A stretch of DNA of 64,000 nt from assembly GCA_948099385.1 (NCBI GenBank), contig CANUEZ040000105.1, positions 2,553,001 through 2,617,000 of the forward strand, in the 5' to 3' direction. Below the pieces are notes generated by a model, which saw only the letters and a program-made list of their open reading frames with translations, ran no database searches and had not been told where the DNA came from. Source of the stretch: Fasciola hepatica. Taxonomy: Eukaryota > Platyhelminthes > Trematoda > Plagiorchiida > Fasciolidae. The translations under genes and the position numbers were made by a program. This document shows, piece after piece, positions 40,206-54,444 of this stretch (within the stretch, counting starts at the first letter, position 1; each line of letters starts with the position of its first letter).

Positions 40206-40794
40206 ATAGTCCAATCATAATCACTCACCATACAACAACCATAGACATGCGATGCCCGAATAAATAGGAAGAACAACACGAGCAAGACATTTCTCATTAA
40301 TAGGTTGTTTATTTCCACGACCTCGTTCGGACATCGACAAAATTAACCATATATATTACAAACATGCTTCTTTGCACGACGCCTGTTTTGTTCACTCGAA
40401 GACAATCATTAGCAGACGGAAGAGCAGTCGTGTGGTTTGCATTTCGTCCTTTACCTCAATGTGTTTGGAGTGTTGAAAATAGCGGCCTTCGTTGATCCAA
40501 AATTGTCCATAATTCCGTTTTCAGCACTCAACTATTTACCAAGTAGTATATACACACCACAACACTACTGCTAATACTACCACTACCACTACCACCACCA
40601 CTACTAATACTACTACTACTAATACTGATACAAATACTACTATTACTACTACAAATACTACTACTGGTACTACTACTACTACTACAATTATTAGTACCAC
40701 TATTACTACTACTAATACTAATACTACCACCATTAATATTACTAACACTACTACTAAGAATACTACTACTACTACTTCTATTACTACTAATACC

Positions 40795-40852
<58 letters not shown>

Positions 40853-41080
40853 TTAGCACAGGTGACCTCTTATGCTGCGTTCCCACTTGATATGCTGTCA
40901 CGCGTTCTATTCCCTCTCATACTACTGAATCGGTCGATCGAGTCACATGATATCGACATGCATTCCGTTCCGTTCGGTTCCGTTCGATACTGTTCATACA
41001 AGTTGTTCTCCGTTGTATCCCGATTCCTGTTCAAGATGGATCAAGTGGTATGTATGGTGCTTAGGTAGTAAACGTTGGGT

Positions 41081-41152
41081 GCGAAGCTGGTGTAATGGTT
41101 ATCATGGTTGCCTTCCAAGCAATCGATCCGGGTTCGATTCCCGGGCTTCGCA
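41081..41152 (+). tRNA. trnG-UCC: tRNA-Gly (TCC), unit 28
   Basis: Consensus copy; TTTT at 41155-41158. Confidence 0.96.
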
Positions 41153-41626
41153 CATTTTGCCCAAAAACAACACTTAAACTGAGCGAGCATGACCGGCACA
41201 ACATACACAACAAGTAGCAAATGCGCGCATGGCAAAATCAAATCTAATAAATCCAAACGACCAAGATGGCTCGAACATGTGTTATGCACGTCGATCGACC
41301 GTCTCCCTTTTCGTACGTTGTACTCGAAGACAGTTAGAGGTTGGAGGGTAGGTCGAAGTGGTCAGTAAATGACATGACAAAATGGTATGAGAATCTTGAC
41401 CAATGGACTCGGCCAAGTAGGACGTGTGAGACTTCCGAGTTCGGGTGCAGAGAGACTCGCCTACCAGGTGATTGGATGTAGTAATTGTGAAGCCAGATAC
41501 ATTCATTTCATTCATTTATTCATCCAATCATTTAGATAGTGAACTGACTGTGTGACATTTGCCTGGCTGTCTTTCATGATCATAGTTGCACATTTGGTGT
41601 GGTCGAACGCGCTAAGATGATGACAC

Positions 41627-41697
41627 TGTCGCACCGGGAATCGAACCCTGGTCGCCTGGGTCACAGCTAGCCCTCCTAACCAATAGACCACGCCCGA
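41627..41697 (-). pseudogene. tRNA-derived element (GTG), unit 28
   Basis: Same four-variant combination as unit 27. Confidence 0.75.
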
Positions 41698-42321
41698 ATA
41701 GTCCAATCATAATCACTCACCATACAACAACCATAGACATGCGATGCCCGAATAAATAGGAAGAACAACACGAGCAAGACATTTCTCATTAATAGGTTGT
41801 TTATTTCCACGACCTCGTTCGGACATCGACAAAATTAACCATATATATTACAAACATGCTTCTTTGCACGACGCCTGTTTTGTTCACTCGAAGACAATCA
41901 TTAGCAGACGGAAGAGCAGTCGTGTGGTTTGCATTTCGTCCTTTACCTCAATGTGTTTGGAGTGTTGAAAATAGCGGCCTTCGTTGATCCAAAATTGTCC
42001 ATAATTCCGTTTTCAGCACTCAACTATTTACCAAGTAGTATATACACACCACAACACTACTGCTAATACTACCACTACCACTACCACCACCACCACCACT
42101 ACTACTACAACTACTACTACTAATACTGCTACTACAAATAATACTATTACTACTACAAATACTACTACTAGTACTACTACTACTACAATTATTAGTACCA
42201 CTATTACTACTACTAATACTAATACTACCACCATTAATATTACTAACACTACTACTAAGAATACTACTACTACTACTTCTATTACTACTAATACCACTAA
42301 TAATACTAATACGACACTACT

Positions 42322-42367
<46 letters not shown>

Positions 42368-42595
42368 TTAGCACAGGTGACCTCTTATGCTGCGTTCCCA
42401 CTTGATATGCTGTCACGCGTTCTATTCCCCCTCATACTACTGAATCGGTCGATCGAGTCACATGATATCGACATGCATTCCGTTCCGTTCGGTTCCGTTC
42501 GATACTGTTCATACAAGTTGTTCTCCGTTGTATCCCGATTCCTGTTCAAGATGGATCAAGTGGTATGTATGGTGCTTAGGTAGTAAACGTTGGGT

Positions 42596-42667
42596 GCGAA
42601 GCTGGTGTAATGGTTATCATGGTTGCCTTCCAAGCAATCGATCCGGGTTCGATTCCCGGGCTTCGCA
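42596..42667 (+). tRNA. trnG-UCC: tRNA-Gly (TCC), unit 29
   Basis: Consensus copy; TTTT at 42670-42673. Confidence 0.96.
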
Positions 42668-43141
42668 CATTTTGCCCAAAAACAACACTTAAACTGAGCG
42701 AGCATGACCGGCACAACATACACAACAAGTAGCAAATGCGCGCATGGCAAAATCAAATCTAATAAATCCAAACGACCAAGATGGCTCGAACATGTGTTAT
42801 GCACGTCGATCGACCGTCTCCCTTTTCGTACGTTGTACTTGAAGACAGTTAGAGGTTGGAGGGTAGGTCGAAGTGGTCAGTAAATGACATGACAAAATGG
42901 TATGAGAATCTTGACCAATGGACTCGGCCAAGTAGGACGTGTGAGACTTCCGAGTTCGGGTGCAGAGAGACTCGCCTACCAGGTGATTGGATGTAGTAAT
43001 TGTGAAGCCAGATACATTCATTTCATTCATTTATTCATCCAATCATTTAGATAGTGAACTGACTGTGTGACATTTGCCTGGCTGTCTTTCATGATCATAG
43101 TTGCACATTTGGTGTGGTCGAACGCGCTAAGATGATGACAC

Positions 43142-43212
43142 TGTCGCACCGGGAATCGAACCCTGGTCGCCTGGGTCACAGCCAGCACTCCTAACCAATA
43201 GACCACGCCCGA
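43142..43212 (-). pseudogene. tRNA-derived element (GTG), unit 29
   Basis: G50 and A69 alleles; anticodon stem as consensus, unlike its neighbours 28 and 30. Confidence 0.75.
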
Positions 43213-43836
43213 ATAGTCCAATCATAATCACTCACCATACAACAACCATAGACATGCGATGCCCGAATAAATAGGAAGAACAACACGAGCAAGACATTTC
43301 TCATTAATAGGTTGTTTATTTCCACGACCTCGTTCGGACATCGACAAAATTAACCATATATATTACAAACATGCTTCTTTGCACGACGCCTGTTTTGTTC
43401 ACTCGAAGACAATCATTAGCAGACGGAAGAGCAGTCGTGTGGTTTGCATTTCGTCCTTTACCTCAATGTGTTTGGAGTGTTGAAAATAGCGGCCTTCGTT
43501 GATCCAAAATTGTCCATAATTCCGTTTTCAGCACTCAACTATTTACCAAGTAGTATATACACACCACAACACTACTGCTAATACTACCACTACCACTACC
43601 ACCACCACCACCACTACTACTACAACTACTACTACTAATACTGCTACTACAAATAATACTATTACTACTACAAATACTACTACTAGTACTACTACTACTA
43701 CAATTATTAGTACCACTATTACTACTACTAATACTAATACTACCACCATTAATATTACTAACACTACTACTAAGAATACTACTACTACTACTTCTATTAC
43801 TACTAATACCACTGATAATACTAATACGACACTACT

Positions 43837-43894
<58 letters not shown>

Positions 43895-44122
43895 TTAGCA
43901 CAGGTGACCTCTTATGCTGCGTTCCCACTTGATATGCTGTCACGCGTTCTATTCCCCCTCATACTACTGAATCGGTCGATCGAGTCACATGATATCGACA
44001 TGCATTCCGTTCCGTTCGGTTCCGTTCGATACTGTTCATACAAGTTGTTCTCCGTTGTATCCCGATTCCTGTTCAAGATGGATCAAGTGGTATGTATGGT
44101 GCTTAGGTAGTAAACGTTGGGT

Positions 44123-44194
44123 GCGAAGCTGGTGTAATGGTTATCATGGTTGCCTTCCAAGCAATCGATCCGGGTTCGATTCCCGGGCTTCGCA
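44123..44194 (+). tRNA. trnG-UCC: tRNA-Gly (TCC), unit 30
   Basis: Consensus copy; TTTT at 44197-44200. Confidence 0.96.
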
Positions 44195-44668
44195 CATTTT
44201 GCCCAAAAACAACACTTAAACTGAGCGAGCATGACCGGCACAACATACACAACAAGTAGCAAATGCGCGCATGGCAAAATCAAATCTAATAAATCCAAAC
44301 GACCAAGATGGCTCGAACATGTGTTATGCACGTCGATCGACCGTCTCCCTTTTCGTACGTTGTACTCGAAGACAGTTAGAGGTTGGAGGGTAGGTCGAAG
44401 TGGTCAGTAAATGACATGACAAAATGGTATGAGAATCTTGACCAATGGACTCGGCCAAGTAGGACGTGTGAGACTTCCGAGTTCGGGTGCAGAGAGACTC
44501 GCCTACCAGGTGATTGGATGTAGTAATTGTGAAGCCAGATACATTCATTTCATTCATTTATTCATCCAATCATTTAGATAGTGAACTGACTGTGTGACAT
44601 TTGCCTGGCTGTCTTTCATGATCATAGTTGCACATTTGGTGTGGTCGAACGCGCTAAGATGATGACAC

Positions 44669-44739
44669 TGTCGCACCGGGAATCGAACCCTGGTCGCCTG
44701 GGTCACAGCTAGCCCTCCTAACCAATAGACCACGCCCGA
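44669..44739 (-). pseudogene. tRNA-derived element (GTG), unit 30
   Basis: Same variant combination as units 27 and 28. Confidence 0.75.
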
Positions 44740-45363
44740 ATAGTCCAATCATAATCACTCACCATACAACAACCATAGACATGCGATGCCCGAATAAATA
44801 GGAAGAACAACACGAGCAAGACATTTCTCATTAATAGGTTGTTTATTTCCACGACCTCGTTCGGACATCGACAAAATTAACCATATATATTACAAACATG
44901 CTTCTTTGCACGACGCCTGTTTTGTTCACTCGAAGACAATCATTAGCAGACGGAAGAGCAGTCGTGTGGTTTGCATTTCGTCCTTTACCTCAATGTGTTT
45001 GGAGTGTTGAAAATAGCGGCCTTCGTTGATCCAAAATTGTCCATAATTCCGTTTTCAGCACTCAACTATTTACCAAGTAGTATATACACACCACAACACT
45101 ACTGCTAATACTACCACTACCACTACCACCACCACCACCACTACTACTACAACTACTACTACTAATACTGCTACTACAAATACTACTATTACTACTACAA
45201 ATACTACTACTAGTACTACTACTACTACAAGTATTAGTACCACTATTACTACTATCAATACTAATACTACCACCATTAATATTACTAACACTACTACTAA
45301 GAATACTACTACTACTACTTCTATTACTACTAATACCACTAATAATACTAATACGACACTACT

Positions 45364-45421
<58 letters not shown>

Positions 45422-45649
45422 TTAGCACAGGTGACCTCTTATGCTGCGTTCCCACTTGATATGCTGTCACGCGTTCTATTCCCCCTCATACTACTGAATC
45501 GGTCGATCGAGTCACATGATATCGACATGCATTCCGTTCCGTTCGGTTCCGTTCGATACTGTTCATACAAGTTGTTCTCCGTTGTATCCCGATTCCTGTT
45601 CAAGATGGATCAAGTGGTATGTATGGTGCTTAGGTAGTAAACGTTGGGT

Positions 45650-45721
45650 GCGAAGCTGGTGTAATGGTTATCATGGTTGACTTCCAAGCAATCGATCCGG
45701 GTTCGATTCCCGGGCTTCGCA
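45650..45721 (+). tRNA. trnG-UCC: tRNA-Gly (TCC), unit 31, anticodon-stem variant
   Basis: C31 to A at 45680, the same change as in units 7 and 8 more than 34 kb away; TTTT at 45724-45727. Function is doubtful. Confidence 0.85.
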
Positions 45722-46195
45722 CATTTTGCCCAAAAACAACACTTAAACTGAGCGAGCATGACCGGCACAACATACACAACAAGTAGCAAATGCGCGCATG
45801 GCAAAATCAAATCTAATAAATCCAAACGACCAAGATGGCTCGAACATGTGTTATGCACGTCGATCGACCGTCTCCCTTTTCGTACGTTGTACTCGAAGAC
45901 AGTTAGAGGTTGGAGGGTAGGTCGAATTGGTCAGTAAATGACATGACAAAATGGTATGAGAATCTTGACCAATGGACTCGGCCAAGTAGGACGTGTGAGA
46001 CTTCCGAGTTCGGGTGCAGAGAGACTCGCCTACCAGGTGATTGGATGTAGTAATTGTGAAGCCAGATACATTCATTTCATTCATTTATTCATCCAATCAT
46101 TTAGATAGTGAACTGACTGTGTGACATTTGCCTGGCTGTCTTTCATGATCATAGTTGCACATTTGGTGTGGTCGAACGCGCTAAGATGATGACAC

Positions 46196-46266
46196 TGCTG
46201 CACCGGGAATCGAACCCTGGTCGCCTGGGTCACAGCCAGCACTCCTAACCAATAGACCACGCCCGA
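46196..46266 (-). pseudogene. tRNA-derived element (GTG), unit 31
   Basis: G50 allele plus G68 to A (end reads TGCAGCA), shared with units 32-34. Confidence 0.75.
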
Positions 46267-46663
46267 ATAGTCCAATCATAATCACTCACCATACAACAAC
46301 CATAGACATGCGATGCCCGAATAAATAGGAAGAACAACACGAGCAAGACATTTCTCACTAATAGGTTGTTTATTTCCACGACCTCGTTCGGACATCGACA
46401 AAATTAACCATATATATTACAAACATGCTTCTTTGCACGACGCCTGTTTTGTTCACTCGAAGACAATCATTAGCAGACGGAAGAGCAGTCGTGTGGTTTG
46501 CATTTCGTCCTTTACCTCAATGTGTTTGCAGTGTTGAAAATAGCGGCCTTCGTTGATCCAAAATTGTCCATAATTCCGTTTTCAGCACTCAACTATTTAC
46601 CAAGTAGTATATACACACCACAACACTACTGCTAATACTACCACTACCACTACCACCACCACC

Positions 46664-46694
<31 letters not shown>

Positions 46695-46886
46695 ATACTG
46701 CTACTACAAATAATACTATTACTACTACAAATACTACTACTAGTACTACTACTACTACAATTATAAGTACCACTATTACTACTACTAATGCTAATAATAC
46801 CACCATTAATATTACTAACACTACTACTAAGAATACTACTACTACTACTTCTATTACTACTAATACCACTAATAATACTAATACAA

Positions 46887-46930
<44 letters not shown>

Positions 46931-47158
46931 TTAGCACAGGTGACCTCTTATGCTGCGTTCCCACTTGATATGCTGTCACGCGTTCTATTCCCCCTCATAC
47001 TACTGAATCGGTCGATCGAGTCACATGATATCGACATGCATTCCGTTCCGTTCGGTTCCGTTCGATACTGTTCATACAAGTTGTTCTCCGTTGTATCCCG
47101 ATTCCTGTTCAAGATGGATCAAGTGGTATGTATGGTGCTTAGGTAGTAAACGTTGGGT

Positions 47159-47230
47159 GCGAAGCTGGTGTAATGGTTATCATGGTTGCCTTCCAAGCAA
47201 TCGATCCGGGTTCGATTCCCGGGCTTCGCA
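47159..47230 (+). tRNA. trnG-UCC: tRNA-Gly (TCC), unit 32
   Basis: Consensus copy; TTTT at 47233-47236. Confidence 0.96.
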
Positions 47231-47704
47231 CATTTTGCCCAAAAACAACACTTAAACTGAGCGAGCATGACCGGCACAACATACACAACAAGTAGCAAAT
47301 GCGCGCATGGCAAAATCAAATCTAATAAATCCAAACGACCAAGATGGCTCGAACATGTGTTATGCACGTCGATCGACCGTCTCCCTTTTCGTACGTTGTA
47401 CTCGAAGACAGTTAGAGGTTGGAGGGTAGGTCGAATTGGTCAGTAAATGACATGACAAAATGGTATGAGAATCTTGACCAATGGACTCGGCCAAGTAGGA
47501 CGTGTGAGACTTCCGAGTTCGGGTGCAGAGAGACTCGCCTACCAGGTGATTGGATGTAGTAATTGTGAAGCCAGATACATTCATTTCATTCATTTATTCA
47601 TCCAATCATTTAGATAGTGAACTGACTGTGTGACATTTGCCTGGCTGTCTTTCATGATCATAGTTGCACATTTGGTGTGGTCGAACGCGCTAAGATGATG
47701 ACAC

Positions 47705-47775
47705 TGCTGCACCGGGAATCGAACCCTGGTCGCCTGGGTCACAGCCAGCACTCCTAACCAATAGACCACGCCCGA
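47705..47775 (-). pseudogene. tRNA-derived element (GTG), unit 32
   Basis: G50 and A68 alleles. Confidence 0.75.
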
Positions 47776-48166
47776 ATAGTCCAATCATAATCACTCACCA
47801 TACAACAACCATAGACATGCAATGCCCGAATAAATAGGAAGAACAACACGAGCAAGACATTTCTCATTAATAGGTTGTTTATTTCCACGACCTCGTTCGG
47901 ACATCGACAAAATTAACCATATATATTACAAACATGCTTCTTTGCACGAAGCCTGTTTTGTTCACTCGAAGACAATCATTAGCAGACGGGAGAGCAGTCG
48001 TGTGGTTTGCATTTCGTCCTTTACCTCAATGTGTTTGCAGTGTTGAAAATAGCGGCCTTCGTTGATCCACAATTGTCCATAATTCCGTTTTCAGCACTCA
48101 ACTATTTACCAAGTAGTATATACACACCACAACACTACTGCTAATACTACCACTACCACTACCACC

Positions 48167-48200
<34 letters not shown>

Positions 48201-48649
48201 ATACTGCTACTACAAATAATACTATTACTACTACAAATACTACTACTAGTACTACTACTACTACAATTATTAGTACCACTATTACTACTACTAATACTAA
48301 TACTACCACCATTAATATTACTAACACTACTACTAAGAATACTACTACTACTACTTCTATTACTAATAATACCACTAATCATACTACCACGACACTACTA
48401 CCACTACTACTACTACTACTATTAGCACAGGTGACCTCTTATGCTGCGTTCCCACTTGATATGCTGTCACGCGTTCTATTCCCCCTCATACTACTGAATC
48501 GGTCGATCGAGTCACATGATATCGACATGCATTCCGTTCCGTTCGGTTACGTTCGATACTGTTCATACAAGTTGTTCTCCGTTGTATCCCGATTCCTGTT
48601 CAAGATGGATCAAGTGGTATGTATGGTGCTTAGGTAGTAAACGTTGGGT

Positions 48650-48721
48650 GCGAAGCTGGTGTAATGGTTATCATGGTTGCCTTCCAAGCAATCGATCCGG
48701 GTTCGATTCCCGGGCTTCGCA
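48650..48721 (+). tRNA. trnG-UCC: tRNA-Gly (TCC), unit 33
   Basis: Consensus copy; TTTT at 48724-48727. Confidence 0.96.
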
Positions 48722-49195
48722 CATTTTGCCCAAAAACAACACTTAAACTGAGCGAGCATGACCGGCACAACATACACAACAAGTAGCAAATGCGCGCATG
48801 GCAAAATCAAATCTAATAAATCCAAACGACCAAGATGGCTCGAACATGTGTTATGCACGTCGATCGACCGTCTCCCTTTTCGTACGTTGTACTCGAAGAC
48901 AGTTAGAGGTTGGAGGGTAGGTCGAAGTGGTCAGTAAATGACATGACAAAATGGTATGAGAATCTTGACCAATGGACTCGGCCAAGTAGGACGTGTGAGA
49001 CTTCCGAGTTCGGGTGCAGAGAGACTCGCCTACCAGGTGATTGGATGTAGTAATTGTGAAGCCAGATACATTCATTTCATTCATTTATTCATCCAATCAT
49101 TTAGATAGTGAACTGACTGTGTGACATTTGCCTGGCTGTCTTTCATGATCATAGTTGCACATTTGGTGTGGTCGAACGCGCTAAGATGATGACAC

Positions 49196-49266
49196 TGCTG
49201 CACCGGGAATCGAACCCTGGTCGCCTGGGTCACAGCCAGCACTCCTAACCAATAGACCACGCCCGA
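49196..49266 (-). pseudogene. tRNA-derived element (GTG), unit 33
   Basis: G50 and A68 alleles. Confidence 0.75.
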
Positions 49267-49657
49267 ATAGTCCAATCATAATCACTCACCATACAACAAC
49301 CATAGACATGCGATGCCCGAATAAATAGGAAGAACAACACGAGCAAGACATTTCTCATTAATAGGTTGTTTATTTCCACGACCTCGTTCGGACATCGACA
49401 AAATTAACCATATATATTACAAACATGCTTCTTTGCACGACGCCTGTTTTGTTCACTCGAAGACAATCATTAGCAGACGGAAGAGCAGTCGTGTGGTTTG
49501 CATTTCGTCCTTTACCTCAATGTGTTTGCAGTGTTGAAAATAGCGGCCTTCGTTGATCCACAATTGTCCATAATTCCGTTTTCAGCACTCAACTATTTAC
49601 CAAGTAGTATATACACACCACAACACTACTGCTAATACTACCACTACCACTACCACC

Positions 49658-49691
<34 letters not shown>

Positions 49692-49883
49692 ATACTGCTA
49701 CTACAAATAATACTATTACTACTACAAATACTACTACTAGTACTACTACTACTACAATTATTAGTACCACTATTACTACTACTAATACTAATACTACCAC
49801 CATTAATATTACTAACACTACTACTAAAAATACTACTTCTACTACTTCTATTACTACTAATACCACTAATAATACTACTACGA

Positions 49884-49957
<74 letters not shown>

Positions 49958-50185
49958 TTAGCACAGGTGACCTCTTATGCTGCGTTCCCACTTGATATGC
50001 TGTCACGCGTTCTATTCCCCCTCATACTACTGAATCGGTCGATCGAGTCACATGATATCGACATGCATTCCGTTCCGTTCGGTTCCGTTCGATACTGTTC
50101 ATACAAGTTGTTCTCCGTTGTATCCCGATTCCTGTTCAAGATGGATCAAGTGGTATGTATGGTGCTTAGGTAGTAAACGTTGGGT

Positions 50186-50257
50186 GCGAAGCTGGTGTAA
50201 TGGTTATCATGGTTGCCTTCCAAGCAATCGATCCGGGTTCGATTCCCGGGCTTCGCA
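50186..50257 (+). tRNA. trnG-UCC: tRNA-Gly (TCC), unit 34
   Basis: Consensus copy; TTTT at 50260-50263, followed by a seven-A run. Confidence 0.96.
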
Positions 50258-50733
50258 CATTTTGCCCAAAAAAACAACACTTAAACTGAGCGAGCATGAC
50301 CGGCACAACATACACAACAAGTAGCAAATGCGCGCATGGCAAAATCAAATCTAATAAATCCAAACGACCAAGATGGCTCGAACATGTGTTATGCACGTCG
50401 ATCGACCGTCTCCCTTTTCGTACGTTGTACTCGAAGACAGTTAGAGGTTGGAGGGTAGGTCGAATTGGTCAGTAAATGACATGACAAAATGGTATGAGAA
50501 TCTTGACCAATGGACTCGGCCAAGTAGGACGTGTGAGACTTCCGAGTTCGGGTGCAGAGAGACTCGCCTACCAGGTGATTGGATGTAGTAATTGTGAAGC
50601 CAGATACATTCATTTCATTCATTTATTCATCCAATCATTTAGATAGTGAACTGACTGTGTGACATTTGCCTGGCTGTCTTTCATGATCATAGTTGCACAT
50701 TTGGTGTGGTCGAACGCGCTAAGATGATGACAC

Positions 50734-50804
50734 TGCTGCACCGGGAATCGAACCCTGGTCGCCTGGGTCACAGCCAGCACTCCTAACCAATAGACCACGC
50801 CCGA
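50734..50804 (-). pseudogene. tRNA-derived element (GTG), unit 34
   Basis: G50 and A68 alleles. The sequence just upstream has the CTAG-for-CAAT type variant (AGTCTAGTCAT) shared only with unit 42. Confidence 0.75.
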
Positions 50805-51642
50805 ATAGTCTAGTCATAATCACTCACCATACAACAACCATAGACACGCAATGCCCGAATAAATAGGAAGAACAACACGAGCAAGACATTTCTCATTAAT
50901 AGGTTGTTTATTTCCACGACCTCGTTCGGACATCGACAAAATTAACCATATATATTACAAACATGCTTCTTTGCACGACGCCTGTTTTGTTCACTCGAAG
51001 ACAATCATTATCAGACGGAAGAGCAGTCGTGTGGTTTGCATTTCGTCCTTTACCTCAATGTGTTTGCAGTGTTGAAAATAGCGGCCTTCGTTGATCCAAA
51101 ATTGTCCATAATTCCGTTTTCAGCACTCAACTATTTACCAAGTAGTATATACACACCACAACACTACTGCTAATACTACCACTACCACTACCACCACCAC
51201 CACTAATACTACTACTACTACTACTACAAATACTACTACTGGTACTACTACTACTACAATTATTAGTACCACTATTACTACTACTAATACTAATACTACC
51301 ACCATTAATATTACTAACACTACTACTAAAAATACTACTACTACTACTTCTATTACTAATAATACCACTAATAATACTACCACGACACTACTACCACTAC
51401 TACTACTACTACTATTAGCACAGGTGACCTCTTATGCTGCGTTCCCACTTGATATGCTGTCACGCGTTCTATTCCCCCTCATACTACTGAATCGGTCGAT
51501 CGAGTCACATGATATCGACATGCATTCCGTTCCGTTCGGTTCCGTTCGATACTGTTCATACAAGTTGTTCTCCGTTGTATCCCGATTCCTGTTCAAGATG
51601 GATCAAGTGGTATGTATGGTGCTTAGGTAGTGAACGTTGAGT

Positions 51643-51714
51643 GCGAAGCTGGTGTAATGGTTATCATGGTTGCCTTCCAAGCAGTCGATCCGGGTTCGAT
51701 TCCCGGGCTTCGCA
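51643..51714 (+). tRNA. trnG-UCC: tRNA-Gly (TCC), unit 35, wobble-pair variant
   Basis: A42 to G at 51684 turns an anticodon-stem U-A pair into U-G, which should be tolerated. The 5' flank reads GTTGAGT instead of GTTGGGT. TTTT at 51717-51720. Confidence 0.94.
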
Positions 51715-52188
51715 CATTTTGCCCAAAAACAACACTTAAACTGAGCGAGCATGACCGGCACAACATACACAACAAGTAGCAAATGCGCGCATGGCAAAAT
51801 CAAATCTAATAAATCCAAACGACCAAGATGGCTCGAACATGTGTTATGCACGTCGATCGACCGTCTCCCTTTTCGTACGTTGTACTCGAAGACAGTTAGA
51901 GGTTGGAGGGTAGGTCGAAGTGGTCAGTAAATGACATGACAAAATGGTATGAGAATCTTGACCAATGGACTCGGCCAAGTAGGACGTGTGAGACTTCCGA
52001 GTTCGGGTGCAGAGAGACTCGCCTACCAGGTGATTGGATGTAGTAATTGTGAAGCCAGATACATTCATTTCATTCATTTATTCATCCAATCATTTAGATA
52101 GTGAACTGACTGTGTGACATTTGCCTGGCTGTCTTTCATGATCATAGTTGCACATTTGGTGTGGTCGAACGCGCTAAGATGATGACAC

Positions 52189-52259
52189 TGCCGCACCGGG
52201 AATCGAACCCTGGTCGCCTGGGTCACAGCCAGCACTCCTAACCAATAGACCACGCCCGA
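52189..52259 (-). pseudogene. tRNA-derived element (GTG), unit 35
   Basis: G50 allele, otherwise consensus. Confidence 0.75.
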
Positions 52260-52650
52260 ATAGTCCAATCATAATCACTCACCATACAACAACCATAGAC
52301 ATGCAATGCCCGAATAAATAGGAAGAACAACACGAGCAAGACATTTCTCATTAATAGGTTGTTTATTTCCACGACCTCGTTCGGACATCGACAAAATTAA
52401 CCATATATATTACAAACATGCTTCTTTGCACGACGCCTGTTTTGTTCACTCGAAGACAATCATTAGCAGACGGAAGAGCAGTCGTGTGGTTTGCATTTCG
52501 TCCTTTACCTCAATGTGTTTGCAGTGTTGAAAATAGCGGCCTTCGTTGATCCACAATTGTCCATAATTCCGTTTTCAGCACTCAACTATTTACCAAGTAG
52601 TATATACACACCACAACACTACTGCTAATACTACCACTACCACTACCACC

Positions 52651-52684
<34 letters not shown>

Positions 52685-52886
52685 ATACTGCTACTACAAA
52701 TAATACTATTACTACTACAAATACTACTACTAGTACTACTACTACTACAATTATTAGTACCACTATTACTACTACTAATACTAATACTACCACCATTAAT
52801 ATTACTAACACTACTACTAAAAATACTACTTCTACTACTTCTATTACTAACAATACCACTAATAATACTACTACGACACTACTACA

Positions 52887-52929
<43 letters not shown>

Positions 52930-53157
52930 TTAGCACAGGTGACCTCTTATGCTGCGTTCCCACTTGATATGCTGTCACGCGTTCTATTCCCCCTCATACT
53001 ACTGAATCGGTCGATCGAGTCACATGATATCGACATGCATTCCGTTCCGTTCGGTTCCGTTCGATACTGTTCATACAAGTTGTTCTCCGTTGTATCCCGA
53101 TTCCTGTTCAAGATGGATCAAGTGGTATGTATGGTGCTTAGGTAGTAAACGTTGAGT

Positions 53158-53229
53158 GCGAAGCTGGTGTAATGGTTATCATGGTTGCCTTCCAAGCAGT
53201 CGATCCGGGTTCGATTCCCGGGCTTCGCA
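53158..53229 (+). tRNA. trnG-UCC: tRNA-Gly (TCC), unit 36, wobble-pair variant
   Basis: A42 to G at 53199 and the same GTTGAGT flank as unit 35; TTTT at 53232-53235. Confidence 0.94.
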
Positions 53230-53703
53230 CATTTTGCCCAAAAACAACACTTAAACTGAGCGAGCATGACCGGCACAACATACACAACAAGTAGCAAATG
53301 CGCGCATGGCAAAATCAAATCTAATAAATCCAAACGACCAAGATGGCTCGAACATGTGTTATGCACGTCGATCGACCGTCTCCCTTTTCGTACGTTGTAC
53401 TCGAAGACAGTTAGAGGTTGGAGGGTAGGTCGAAGTGGTCAGTAAATGACATGACAAAATGGTATGAGAATCTTGACCAATGGACTCGGCCAAGTAGGAC
53501 GTGTGAGACTTCCGAGTTCGGGTGCAGAGAGACTCGCCTACCAGGTGATTGGATGTAGTAATTGTGAAGCCAGATACATTCATTTCATTCATTTATTCAT
53601 CCAATCATTTAGATAGTGAACTGACTGTGTGACATTTGCCTGGCTGTCTTTCATGATCATAGTTGCACATTTGGTGTGGTCGAACGCGCTAAGATGATGA
53701 CAC

Positions 53704-53774
53704 TTCCGCACCGGGAATCGAACCCTGGTCGCCTGGGTCACAGCCAGCACTCCTAACCAATAGACCACGCCCGA
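53704..53774 (-). pseudogene. tRNA-derived element (GTG), unit 36
   Basis: G50 and A70 alleles. Confidence 0.75.
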
Positions 53775-54165
53775 ATAGTCCAATCATAATCACTCACCAT
53801 ACAACAACCATAGACATGCGATGCCCGAATAAATAGGAAGAACAACACGAGCAAGACATTTCTCATTAATAGGTTGTTTATTTCCACGACCTCGTTCGGA
53901 CATCGACAAAATTAACCATATATATTACAAACATGCTTCTTTGCACGACGCCTGTTTTGTTCACTCGAAGACAATCATTAGCAGACGGAAGAGCAGTCGT
54001 GTGGTTTGCATTTCGTCCTTTACCTCAATGTGTTTGCAGTGTTGAAAATAGCGGCCTTCGTTGATCCACAATTGTCCATAATTCCGTTTTCAGCACTCAA
54101 CTATTTACCAAGTAGTATATACACACCACAACACTACTGCTAATACTACCACTACCACTACCACC

Positions 54166-54199
<34 letters not shown>

Positions 54200-54401
54200 A
54201 TACTGCTACTACAAATAATACTATTACTACTACAAATACTACTACTAGTACTACTACTACTACAATTATTAGTACCACTATTACTACTACTAATACTAAT
54301 ACTACCACCATTAATATTACTAACACTACTACTAAAAATACTACTTCTACTACTTCTATTACTAACAATACCACTAATAATACTACTACGACACTACTAC
54401 A

Positions 54402-54444
<43 letters not shown>

